NCBI GenBank assembly: GCA_963774455.1
Contig: CAVZFD010000005.1
Coordinates: 1,302,001-1,366,000, forward strand
DNA: 64,000 nt
DNA from: DATFVA01 sp963774455
GTDB lineage: Bacteria > Bacteroidota > Ignavibacteria > Ignavibacteriales > Ignavibacteriaceae
Reading direction: 5' to 3'
The position numbers and the translations under genes were made by a program. Of this stretch, positions 35,837-44,014 are shown in pieces (the stretch's first letter is position 1; the number at the start of each line of letters is the position of its first letter). A model generated the notes under the pieces. The model had not been told where the DNA came from. It searched no databases and saw only the letters and a program-made list of their open reading frames with translations.

Positions 35837-36715
35837 TTATGCACCATATTTTTGATAAGCTTTAAATGTATTCTGAAGCAGCATAGCACGCGTCATAGGT
35901 CCCACACCGCCGGGAACGGGTGTAATATATGAACTTTTCTTCGAAACATTCTCAAAATCCACATCTCCTGTAAGCCTGTACCCTTTTGGCTTTGAAGGAT
36001 CATCCACACGGTTAATTCCGACATCGATAACGACCACTCCCTCTTTCACCATATCCGCTTTAACAAAGCCGGCCCTGCCGATTGCAGCGATCAGTATATC
36101 AGCCTGCTTTGTGTAATCCTGCAGGTTCTCTGCAGCGGAATGACATATAGTCACAACCGAATTAGCATGCTCTTTTTTCTGCAGCATTATATTAGCAATA
36201 GGCTTTCCTACTATGTTACTCCTGCCCAGCACTACAACGTGCTTCCCTTTGGTCTCAATATTGTACCTTATAAGCAGTTCCTGTATTCCTGCCGGTGTAC
36301 AGGAAGCGAAAGTATCCTTCCCGATCACAAGGTTGCCCACGCTGGTAGGACTGAATCCATCCACATCTTTTTCAGGTGAGATGGCTTCTATTATCTTATT
36401 TTCATTTATATGTTTAGGAAGGGGAAGCTGAACCAGGATGCCGTGGAAATCCCGATCTTCATTATATTTCTTTACCAGTGCAAGCAGATCATTTTCAGAA
36501 ATACCAGCCGGGTGAAATTCTGCTTTGGTTCTCATCCCGATCTCTTCACAGTCCTTTATTTTACTCCGCACGTAAACCTGCGAAGCAGGATCTTCACCCA
36601 CAAGGATAGTAACGAGTCCCGGTACATTTTTACTTTCAGATTTCAGACTGTCAATCTTTTGTTTAAGTTCTTCTCTAATATCCGCAGCAGTCTTTTTTCC
36701 ATCAATTATTATCAT
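35837..36715 (-). CDS. folD: Bifunctional methylenetetrahydrofolate dehydrogenase/cyclohydrolase
   Basis: Interconverts 5,10-methylene-, methenyl- and 10-formyl-tetrahydrofolate using NADP. The catalytic Tyr48-x3-Lys52 (VYVRSK), the loop ILVQLPLPKH, the NADP-binding VVLGRSNIVGKP and the C-terminal PGGVGPMTRAML are all intact. 292 residues, normal length. It lies between the DNA methyltransferase and deoC on the same strand with gaps of 17 and 1 bases. Confidence 0.97.
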   Translation of the reverse strand: MIIIDGKKTAADIREELKQKIDSLKSESKNVPGLVTILVGEDPASQVYVRSKIKDCEEIGMRTKAEFHPAGISENDLLALVKKYNEDRDFHGILVQLPLPKHINENKIIEAISPEKDVDGFSPTSVGNLVIGKDTFASCTPAGIQELLIRYNIETKGKHVVVLGRSNIVGKPIANIMLQKKEHANSVVTICHSAAENLQDYTKQADILIAAIGRAGFVKADMVKEGVVVIDVGINRVDDPSKPKGYRLTGDVDFENVSKKSSYITPVPGGVGPMTRAMLLQNTFKAYQKYGA

Positions 36716-36732
36716 TCTGTTGCTTTCTTTCC

Positions 36733-37743
36733 TCAGTTTATTTCTTTCAATGAATTCAATTTTGAAAAATCAATACTATAATTATCGGTCAAATATCTTT
36801 TTATCTTCCTGTCGGAAAGTATCTCTTCCGCGAAAGGATTTGAGTTCTGCCATCCGGTTATATTATTCTTCCTGTAATTTTCAAGTCGCCTTAGCGTTAT
36901 TTCACAAAAGAGCGGATCAATGTCTATTGTATAGCAGGTTCTTTTTTCCATTTCAGCAGCTAACAGGGTTGTTCCTGAATGTGAAAAATAATCTATAACA
37001 AGATCGTCAGGCCTGCTGCCCGATTTAATAATCCTTTGAATCGCCTTGAGTGGTTTTTGAGCATAACAGCCATTAATATTTTCATTCATCCGGTAGAATA
37101 TCTGCTGAACATCCACCCATACATTACCAGCCCGGATAAATTCAGATTTACTCCTCTCAAAGTTCCGGGTGGTTTTTCCGTTGATCTTCTTATAGTAGCC
37201 GTTCATGATTTTCGGAATATCGGTGTACTCGGCTTCAGTATTAAATATAGGTTTTCCTTTTGTATAATAGAGAAGTTCCTGCCGAACCGACATCCAGTTT
37301 TTTTGCGTGCCGTAGCCTCTCTGGTTCCTCATCGTAATAAAACTCCTGGATGAAAATCCCGAATCTCTCATCATAATTATAAAATCGGCAAGTGGCTGGA
37401 AATGATTATTCTGATCTGCTCCCAGCCATACATAAAGAGAGGCATCCTCATCAAGGAAATCGTGGGTGTTTTTAATCCAGAGCCTGCTCCAGTCGATAAA
37501 ACCTTCAACATCCGTTTCCCTGAATGCAACAAAATTATACGGAGGGTCATGAACAGCAAGCACCGCTTTTTTACCGGAATAAAGTGATTTCACGGACTCT
37601 GAGTCCGCGCAGTCCATACAGGCGATTTTATGTCCCGATAAACTATCCGCCCTGACATCACCATATTTAAAACGTGAATAAGGCAGCAGTAATTTCCGGA
37701 GTTTCTCATCAAGATCTATCCTGGGTAACGGAAAATTTATCAT
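36733..37743 (-). CDS. Solitary N4/N6 DNA methyltransferase
   Basis: A 336-residue amino-methyltransferase of the beta type: catalytic motif IV DPPY (66-69) precedes the SAM-binding motif I near residue 265 (VIDYFSHSGTTLLAAE, a variant of D-x-F-x-G-S-G-T-T with His in place of the first Gly). The section between them (about 100-250) should hold target recognition. No restriction endonuclease or specificity subunit lies nearby; the gene sits in a housekeeping operon between ymdB and folD, seven bases from ymdB. It could be an orphan regulatory methyltransferase or the relic of a restriction-modification system. Target sequence unknown. Confidence 0.88.
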   Translation of the reverse strand: MINFPLPRIDLDEKLRKLLLPYSRFKYGDVRADSLSGHKIACMDCADSESVKSLYSGKKAVLAVHDPPYNFVAFRETDVEGFIDWSRLWIKNTHDFLDEDASLYVWLGADQNNHFQPLADFIIMMRDSGFSSRSFITMRNQRGYGTQKNWMSVRQELLYYTKGKPIFNTEAEYTDIPKIMNGYYKKINGKTTRNFERSKSEFIRAGNVWVDVQQIFYRMNENINGCYAQKPLKAIQRIIKSGSRPDDLVIDYFSHSGTTLLAAEMEKRTCYTIDIDPLFCEITLRRLENYRKNNITGWQNSNPFAEEILSDRKIKRYLTDNYSIDFSKLNSLKEIN

Positions 37744-37749
37744 ACAATC

Positions 37750-38562
37750 TTATTCTGCTTTTTTTACAAACTCCGGGAAGAGAATCTTTTCTATCTCAGT
37801 AGTTTTCCCGGTTTCTGTATCAACCTTAAATAGCATTCCGCATATATGCACATCATTCTGGGCAGTTTCATACTTTTGAGGAGTCTGATAGAGGAACCTA
37901 TTAATCGCGGCGATCGTTTTCATTCCTATAACTGAATCATAAGGACCGGTCATTCCAACATCAGTTATATATCCGGTGCCCATGGGGAAAATTCTTTCAT
38001 CATTTGTCTGGATGTGGGTATGTGTCCCTACCACCACGCTGACTTTTCCATCCAGGTAATTTACCAGTGCAAGTTTCTCAGCAGTAGCCTCTGCATGGAA
38101 ATCAACAAAGATTATATTAGTTTCTTCTCTTAATTTTGGAATGATCCAGTCGCACGTACGAAAAGGATCGTCAATCGTTGCCATAAACGTTCTGCCCTGC
38201 AGGTTAAGTACAGCAACTTTTCCCTTTTTAGATTCAGCTATGTGGTAGCCGTTTCCGTAAGTACCACGGGGATAATTCAAAGGACGTATTGCACGAGGTT
38301 CATTTTTTAGATAATCCTGAGATTGATGTTTGTCCCAGGTATGATTTCCACCAGTAATTACATGCACACCGAGATTAAAGAGAATTTCACCCTCTTTATT
38401 AGTGCAGCCTTTTCCGTCGGAAGCATTTTCACCATTTGCAATAACAAGATCGGGTTTATATTTCTGGATAAGTCCCGGCAGCCATGTCTGCACCATATCC
38501 ATACCGGGTTTTCCAACAATATCCCCGATAAAAAGAATATTCAGTTGATTCATAATCACCAT
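37750..38562 (-). CDS. ymdB: YmdB-family metallophosphoesterase
   Basis: A dinuclear metal phosphoesterase of 270 residues. Metal ligands are seen in LFIGDIVGKPG, NGENASDGKG, TGGNHTWDK, DFHAEATAEK and GTHTHIQTNDE, the TIGR00282/YmdB pattern. In Bacillus, YmdB hydrolyses 2',3'-cyclic nucleotides and affects biofilm and motility; the role here is not known. A second in-frame ATG three codons in could also be the start. It is the first gene of the eight-gene leftward operon ending with the ABC ATPase. Confidence 0.92.
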   Translation of the reverse strand: MVIMNQLNILFIGDIVGKPGMDMVQTWLPGLIQKYKPDLVIANGENASDGKGCTNKEGEILFNLGVHVITGGNHTWDKHQSQDYLKNEPRAIRPLNYPRGTYGNGYHIAESKKGKVAVLNLQGRTFMATIDDPFRTCDWIIPKLREETNIIFVDFHAEATAEKLALVNYLDGKVSVVVGTHTHIQTNDERIFPMGTGYITDVGMTGPYDSVIGMKTIAAINRFLYQTPQKYETAQNDVHICGMLFKVDTETGKTTEIEKILFPEFVKKAE

Positions 38563-38769
38563 AAAGTAATTAATAAATATATTGAAATCACGAGAGAATT
38601 AAAAAAACTACTTATATCTTCTCCACTGTTCAAAGACGTGCCGCATTGCTTATTCCAGGTTACATGTGAGAAATAGTCGGCTTCCTTCGGGATGAACCAT
38701 TGGCTAGTCTCTGCAAGGTAGATTTAAATATTCCCGAAAAATATTATCTTTGGGAAACTAATTTGACAA

Positions 38770-40497
38770 ATGCTTAAAGACTCGCTGGAAATACCTCTTG
38801 AACAAACCTCATTCTCTATAATCGATGTTGAGACAACAGGATTATCGGCCCGCTACAACAATATCATTGAGATCGGTATAGTTAAGGTTTCTGAGATGAA
38901 GATTAAAGAAACCTACCAGACAATGATAAACCCTGGTAGGCCTATCCCGTACTACATTTCACAGTTTACAGGCATTACTGATGAAGAAGTATATAACGCA
39001 CCCTTCTTTGAGGATGCCGCTGATGAAATCCTGAATTTCATATCTGAAGATATTATAGGGGGACATAATTTTTCCTTCGATAAAAGTTTCCTCAAAAGAG
39101 AATTCCTTTATGCGGGTAAGGGATTGATCTATAACAGGGATATCTGCACGCTGAAGCTTGCAAGACGGATGTATCCGGATCTCCGAAGCAAATCATTATC
39201 TAATATGTGCAGACACTTTAAGCTGCATAATGAAAATTCTCACCGTGCATTATCCGATGCTAAAGTAACGGCGCAATTACTTATAAGGATGATTGAAGAG
39301 CTCAGAGATAGATACAACATCAATACCGCTGAGGATCTCCTAAGTTATCATAAAAAACCGGCTACGAAGGAAAAGGTCAACCGGGTTAAGGAACCCCTGC
39401 GGGAATATGTAGCAGGAATTCCTCAGGCCCCCGGGATATACTATTTCCTGAATTCAAAAGGAAATATAATTTATATTGGCAAAGCAAAGTCTCTGCGCGA
39501 CCGGATAAAATCCTATTTTTCCCCTACTTCTCCCCGGAAGGCAAAAAGGATCGTTCAGCAGGCATCACGTATTAAAATAGAGATAACTAATACTGAACTG
39601 ACTGCCCTGCTGATGGAGGCAGAATCAATAAAGCTGGTTAATCCCCGGCATAATACCCAGTTGAAGGAGTACGGGAATAAATATTTCCTGAGAATTGATG
39701 CAGTAAATGATTTTCCCGGAATCGATATCTGCAACTATTTTGATTTTGACGGGAGGGATTATTTCGGACTTTTTATCACACGGAGGAAAGCAGTATCATT
39801 GCTTGAGATGATACAAAAAACGTTTGCTATAAGGGAATGTAATGATATAGAGTTCAGTAAAGAGAAAGTCTGTTTCCTGGCTGATATTGAGAGATGTCTT
39901 GCTCCCTGCATTAATAAATCAAAAGATGAATACAGCGAGGAACTTGAAAAAGTATATGAATTCCTTTACGGCAGAAACCAGTTCGCGCTCAACCGGCTGC
40001 TCAATAAGATGAAGGAATATTCCGATAAACAAAAGTATGAGAAAGCAGCTGAGGTTAAGGAAGTAATTGATATGGTTCTTAACCAGACATATAAATCTTC
40101 GGTATTGGCAGAGCCAGTGAATAAGGCCAATGTGCTGTTTGAGGTGAAAGGAAGCTTTGAGAATGATTATATGCTTCTACTCTCAGGAAAGATCTATATC
40201 AAGAAATATACTGTAAACGGCGAGGATCATTTTGAAGAGGCACTGGAGGATTATTTCAGCGGAACAATAAATTTATCTGTTCTGCCTGAGGAAGAGGACC
40301 TTGAAAAAATGAAGATCACCTTGAACTGGCTGATTAAGAACCGCGACCTGGTGAGGGTTTTTTATCTAAAGGAATACAGCAGGAAAGAAGAACTCTATAC
40401 AAAGATATCTGCAGGAAATTTCAAAGCACCCCCCTCACCCGAAATTTATTACGACATAAAAGAATTTATGAACCAGGAAATACAGGATCATATCTAG
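38770..40497 (+). CDS. DnaQ-type exonuclease fused to a UvrC-like GIY-YIG nuclease
   Basis: A 575-residue fusion. The N-terminal DEDDh exonuclease domain (about 1-180) has IIDVETTGL, GHNFSFDKSFL and HRALSDAKVTAQ. A GIY-YIG endonuclease follows (about 215-300: PGIYYFLNSKGNIIYIGKAKSLRDR), then the UvrC-type cysteine region IERCLAPC and a UVR-like helix pair (QKYEKAAEVKEVIDMV). It lacks the UvrC RNase H-like and HhH domains, so it is Cho-like. Similar DnaQ-UvrC fusions are known in actinobacteria and others; a repair role is likely. It converges with the NrfD-cytochrome gene, one base apart. A TATCTTTG element just upstream may be a Bacteroidota-type -7 box, but no -33 box is clear. Confidence 0.92.
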   Translation: MLKDSLEIPLEQTSFSIIDVETTGLSARYNNIIEIGIVKVSEMKIKETYQTMINPGRPIPYYISQFTGITDEEVYNAPFFEDAADEILNFISEDIIGGHNFSFDKSFLKREFLYAGKGLIYNRDICTLKLARRMYPDLRSKSLSNMCRHFKLHNENSHRALSDAKVTAQLLIRMIEELRDRYNINTAEDLLSYHKKPATKEKVNRVKEPLREYVAGIPQAPGIYYFLNSKGNIIYIGKAKSLRDRIKSYFSPTSPRKAKRIVQQASRIKIEITNTELTALLMEAESIKLVNPRHNTQLKEYGNKYFLRIDAVNDFPGIDICNYFDFDGRDYFGLFITRRKAVSLLEMIQKTFAIRECNDIEFSKEKVCFLADIERCLAPCINKSKDEYSEELEKVYEFLYGRNQFALNRLLNKMKEYSDKQKYEKAAEVKEVIDMVLNQTYKSSVLAEPVNKANVLFEVKGSFENDYMLLLSGKIYIKKYTVNGEDHFEEALEDYFSGTINLSVLPEEEDLEKMKITLNWLIKNRDLVRVFYLKEYSRKEELYTKISAGNFKAPPSPEIYYDIKEFMNQEIQDHI

Positions 40498-40498
40498 C

Positions 40499-42445
40499 TT
40501 AAAAATCCTTTCCGGATAAAGTAATAAAATCAATTTGCCCCGATTTTTCGTAATACTTTTTATGACAGTTCCAGCACTTATCCAGATCGGGTTTGTTTTT
40601 GATGTTCTTTTCTTTTTTGTGGCAGGTGATGCATTTTGAATGCATAGCGTCGATGTAACTTACCGCATATATAAAATGTTCAGGTAAAGCTGATGTGTCG
40701 GCGGATTTCATATCCTCTTTATGGCAATCCATACATCTCCTGGCTGAGTTGATATTTTTGGGAAAACCGGGCAGATGACAAATAATGCAGGTTTTATTCT
40801 GCGGATAAAATCCTGTCAGATTTTTCTGTTGTGCAACTTCGGCAATATGTTTTTCATGATCAAATACGGATGTTTTTTCAAACATTAAGCGATGACATCG
40901 TGAACAGGGAGTCGATTGATCATTCGGCAGTGAAAGGTGATGACATTTAATGCAGGATTGTTCCTTGCCGAGCATCTCCTGATGTTTCAAATGAGGAAAT
41001 TCTGTACTCATTCCACTTCTGTCACCGTCAATACCCAAAACAGAGCGGGTTATAGTTAATCCTGATGCATGTATAATATCATTTTTCGTATCATTTTTGT
41101 ATGGAGGATACAAAAGAACGAAAGCTGCAGGCAGAACGAATACCCCTATAAGAGAAATCCTGTTCAACCCGCTCTGCAGAACGGTTTGCCACACACGTGA
41201 AATTGAATCAAAGGCAGCTTTAAACACACCGTTACTGATTTTGTATTCTTTCCATTTCTCATCAAAGATTGAAAAATTCTCTGAAATAAAAAGAAATACC
41301 AGGGAAGCCGCTGATACAACTCCGATACTCAGCGCCCATTCGGCTAACGAAGGGAAATAAATCGTTTCAGCATCCCTGAAATAACCGAATATTCCAACAT
41401 CCAGTCTATTCAAAACGAGACCGGCAGCTGAAAGAAATGATGCTATCCCTAAACCGTTCGGTGATTTTCTGGTCTTTTTCACGAGGACAAGTGCTACAGG
41501 TAAGGCGGCGGTAAGCAGCAATTCTAAAATGTAAAGCCAGCTTTCCCAGGTTCCGGCAAGTAATACGTTTATAAGATTGAGCCTGAACAGGTCTACAATT
41601 TTCAACAACAAGTATATGGTTAACAACGAGCCGGCAATCAGACTTATTGAACTCAGCATCGTTAAATCTTTTCCGTACTTTATATCTGCTCTTGCCGGCT
41701 GATTAGTATCCCTTAAGCATATAGCAACGGCTCTGCCTTTATTGTTTTCACCAAACACTGACGGGGGGTCATAGAACCTGGCATAAAGGATTTTAACCAT
41801 AATTAAAAACATCATACCGCATCCGGCAGCAGAGATAAAAAAGTAAAGCGGGAGCCATGATGAATACCAGAGCGGATGCAAACGATAAGGCGTTACCAGG
41901 AATAAGGAACCCAGAGAAGAATGATGAAGACTTGAAAGGATGATACCAATAAATACGATTGCTGCAGCGATCCTGTGAAAGATATAAACTATTCTTTCGA
42001 GCTTATACTTTTCAAGGATATTAGGTACTAATTCCATGAAGGTTACTGAAAAATAGAGCATCACGCACCAGAAAACCTCGAACAAGAAAGAATGCTCATT
42101 CCACATCAAAAGAGGATGCCAGAAACGATCGGGCAGACCAATATCAAATAACAGGGCAAAGCACGAACTGCCATATCCCAGGAATGCCACAAGTATTGCA
42201 GGTTTAAGAAGCGGTCTGAATTTTTCCAGCTTTAATACATAAACAAGGAAACCAATTGTAAATCCGCAGGTAGAAAGAGCTACCCCGGCAATCATATTAA
42301 GAACTTTCCACAATCCCCAGGGAACTGCATCAGTCAGATTGGTCGTCGCACCCAAACCAAACCATAGCCTGAGGACTGCGGCCGTAAATCCTAAGAATAC
42401 CAAAACCCACAGGATATCCTTTATAAATCTTGTTCTGTTAAGCAT
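40499..42445 (-). CDS. NrfD/HybB-type membrane protein fused to a hexaheme cytochrome c domain
   Basis: A 648-residue fusion. Residues 1 to about 465 form roughly ten membrane helices of the NrfD/HybB/DsrP family, which bind menaquinol. The C-terminal part is a class III-like multiheme domain with six CxxCH motifs: CIKCH (498), CSRCH (514), CIICH (553), CMDCH (571), CITCH (605) and CWNCH (624), plus extra histidines as distal ligands. Heme attachment requires the domain to be outside the cytoplasm. In Dsr or Hmc complexes the NrfD protein and the cytochrome are separate subunits; here they are one chain, so quinol and heme chemistry are physically joined. It is the last gene of a four-gene operon and starts at the ferredoxin stop codon (one shared base). 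Confidence 0.92.
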   Translation of the reverse strand: MLNRTRFIKDILWVLVFLGFTAAVLRLWFGLGATTNLTDAVPWGLWKVLNMIAGVALSTCGFTIGFLVYVLKLEKFRPLLKPAILVAFLGYGSSCFALLFDIGLPDRFWHPLLMWNEHSFLFEVFWCVMLYFSVTFMELVPNILEKYKLERIVYIFHRIAAAIVFIGIILSSLHHSSLGSLFLVTPYRLHPLWYSSWLPLYFFISAAGCGMMFLIMVKILYARFYDPPSVFGENNKGRAVAICLRDTNQPARADIKYGKDLTMLSSISLIAGSLLTIYLLLKIVDLFRLNLINVLLAGTWESWLYILELLLTAALPVALVLVKKTRKSPNGLGIASFLSAAGLVLNRLDVGIFGYFRDAETIYFPSLAEWALSIGVVSAASLVFLFISENFSIFDEKWKEYKISNGVFKAAFDSISRVWQTVLQSGLNRISLIGVFVLPAAFVLLYPPYKNDTKNDIIHASGLTITRSVLGIDGDRSGMSTEFPHLKHQEMLGKEQSCIKCHHLSLPNDQSTPCSRCHRLMFEKTSVFDHEKHIAEVAQQKNLTGFYPQNKTCIICHLPGFPKNINSARRCMDCHKEDMKSADTSALPEHFIYAVSYIDAMHSKCITCHKKEKNIKNKPDLDKCWNCHKKYYEKSGQIDFITLSGKDF

Positions 42446-43230
42446 TAATTTTTTTCGCTTGTTATTTCATTTTTATTATTCAGCTCAGCGTTTTTTCCTG
42501 ATAATTCCATTCTTCTCCTGATAATCCAGTTTAGTCCTAAAAGTATTCCTCCAACCGTTAAACCGATTACCGGTGTTTTCTCTATAAGGGGTTCGGTGAA
42601 GAGCGGGATGGGAGTCAAAGGTACAACAGGCCAGCCCATACTTCCCAAAGAAATATCAGAAATGTATAGTAAAGATGTCCCTCCTAATTCTTTCTCTCCC
42701 CAAACGTGTTCCAGGTATTTACCTTTGTTCTTCTTTATTGTTGAATGCGCCAGTTCAAGCAGTTTTTTCCTTTCTCCGAATACGATTGCTTTTTGGGGAC
42801 ATGCCTCGACACAGGCCGGCAATTTGTTTTCTTTTACCCTGTCATAACACAAGTTACATTTCTTCATAAATGGTCTTACGGCATCCCACTCATACTGGGG
42901 TATATGAAAAGGACAGGACAGCATACAGTACCTGCAGCCAATACATTTCTCCGGATCGTATATTACAGCACCTTCCGCAGATTTGGTTATTCCGCCCACC
43001 AGGCAAGCCGACACACAGGCAGGCTCAAGGCAGTGCATGCAACCCAGCCTTGCAAATCGACCGCTGTCAATTTTTTTTATTGCAAGAAACCGGTTGGAAG
43101 ATAAACCGTCTCTTGAGGCCGCGAAGTTAGAATAGGATTTATCTGAATCGAGATGATTTTTATTTATACATGCTTCCACGCATTTTTCACAGCCGGTACA
43201 TTTTGTAACATCCACCAGTATAGCGAACAT
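42445..43230 (-). CDS. HybA/DsrO-like four-cluster ferredoxin with C-terminal anchor
   Basis: A 261-residue Fe-S protein with cysteines for four [4Fe-4S] clusters: CTGCEKCVEAC, CMHCLEPACVSAC, CIGCRYCMLSCP, and CNLCYDR with CVEACP. One membrane helix near residues 218-236 (VIGLTVGGILLGLNWII) anchors it. This is the usual partner of NrfD-type proteins in HybAB, DsrOP and HmcBC. Unlike many of those it has no Tat or Sec signal, since the cluster domain begins at residue 4, so the clusters are predicted to face the cytoplasm. It starts at the stop of the cytochrome b gene and ends at the start of the NrfD fusion. Confidence 0.93.
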   Translation of the reverse strand: MFAILVDVTKCTGCEKCVEACINKNHLDSDKSYSNFAASRDGLSSNRFLAIKKIDSGRFARLGCMHCLEPACVSACLVGGITKSAEGAVIYDPEKCIGCRYCMLSCPFHIPQYEWDAVRPFMKKCNLCYDRVKENKLPACVEACPQKAIVFGERKKLLELAHSTIKKNKGKYLEHVWGEKELGGTSLLYISDISLGSMGWPVVPLTPIPLFTEPLIEKTPVIGLTVGGILLGLNWIIRRRMELSGKNAELNNKNEITSEKN

Positions 43231-43928
43231 TAGACCTTAGCCTCCTTTCCGAACAAAGCTTCAGCAACTTTATCTCCTGCACCCGGTTTAAGCTGCCAGT
43301 GTATAGCAGATAACCTGTCGAATAGATACAGAATAATGTGAGCAAGCTTTGTAAAAGGAATTGCAATAAACAGGGCCTCAGCACTTAAAAGATGCAGCAG
43401 CATTGCCGTTTGCCAGGGAAAAGGATTAAAAGATGGATGGCCTGCAAAAAATCCAAACAAAAACGGAAGTAGTACCATAATCAGGAGTATATAATCTGAT
43501 TTTCTGCTCATTTCTCTTTGACGTCTCACCAGCAGTCTGCAAGCAAAGAGAATAAGAATGCATCCTATGGTTGATAAAGTAAGTATATCTGCAAAGGTTC
43601 TGCCAATTGAGGGGAGATCAATTTTAAGAAAATCTTCCAACAAAACTATATGATCAATGAAGAATACCGAAACAACGATTGCACATACATGAAAAATAAA
43701 AGAGACTGTAGAAAAAACTACCGTTCCCTTTATTAAATGTTTTACGGGCAAAATCCAGGACCCCATATCATAAAATATTTTTTTCCAGGAGACATTCTTC
43801 AGCTGCTTTCCCTTTGAAATGAATAAAGAATAAAATTGCAGAATAAATTGCCTCGCTAATCCAAGAATCATTATAAGGAATGTAAATGCAAACAAAGGAC
43901 CTTGTACAAAATCAAGCAACTCTTGCAT
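43230..43928 (-). CDS. NarI/DsrM/TmcC-like membrane cytochrome b
   Basis: A 232-residue membrane protein with about five helices. Histidines placed in helices (FIFHVCAIV and LLHLLSAEALFIAIPFTKLAHIILYLF) match the di-heme b binding pattern of the NarI/DsrM/HmcE group, which exchange electrons with menaquinone. In Dsr, Tmc and Hmc complexes this subunit pairs with an HdrD-like protein, which is the gene directly upstream here (86 bases away). Sequence identity to any named member cannot be judged from the sequence alone. Confidence 0.88.
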   Translation of the reverse strand: MQELLDFVQGPLFAFTFLIMILGLARQFILQFYSLFISKGKQLKNVSWKKIFYDMGSWILPVKHLIKGTVVFSTVSFIFHVCAIVVSVFFIDHIVLLEDFLKIDLPSIGRTFADILTLSTIGCILILFACRLLVRRQREMSRKSDYILLIMVLLPFLFGFFAGHPSFNPFPWQTAMLLHLLSAEALFIAIPFTKLAHIILYLFDRLSAIHWQLKPGAGDKVAEALFGKEAKV

Positions 43929-44014
43929 AGTTGTATCTCTTTTAGGGTGAACAATTAATGAAACCGGTAAATTTTATTATCCATTTAATAACCGGTATCC
44001 CAATAAGTATTATT

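Noticed and set aside
36733..37743. Restriction-modification system
   Set aside because: No endonuclease or specificity gene is near the methyltransferase; neighbours are housekeeping genes.
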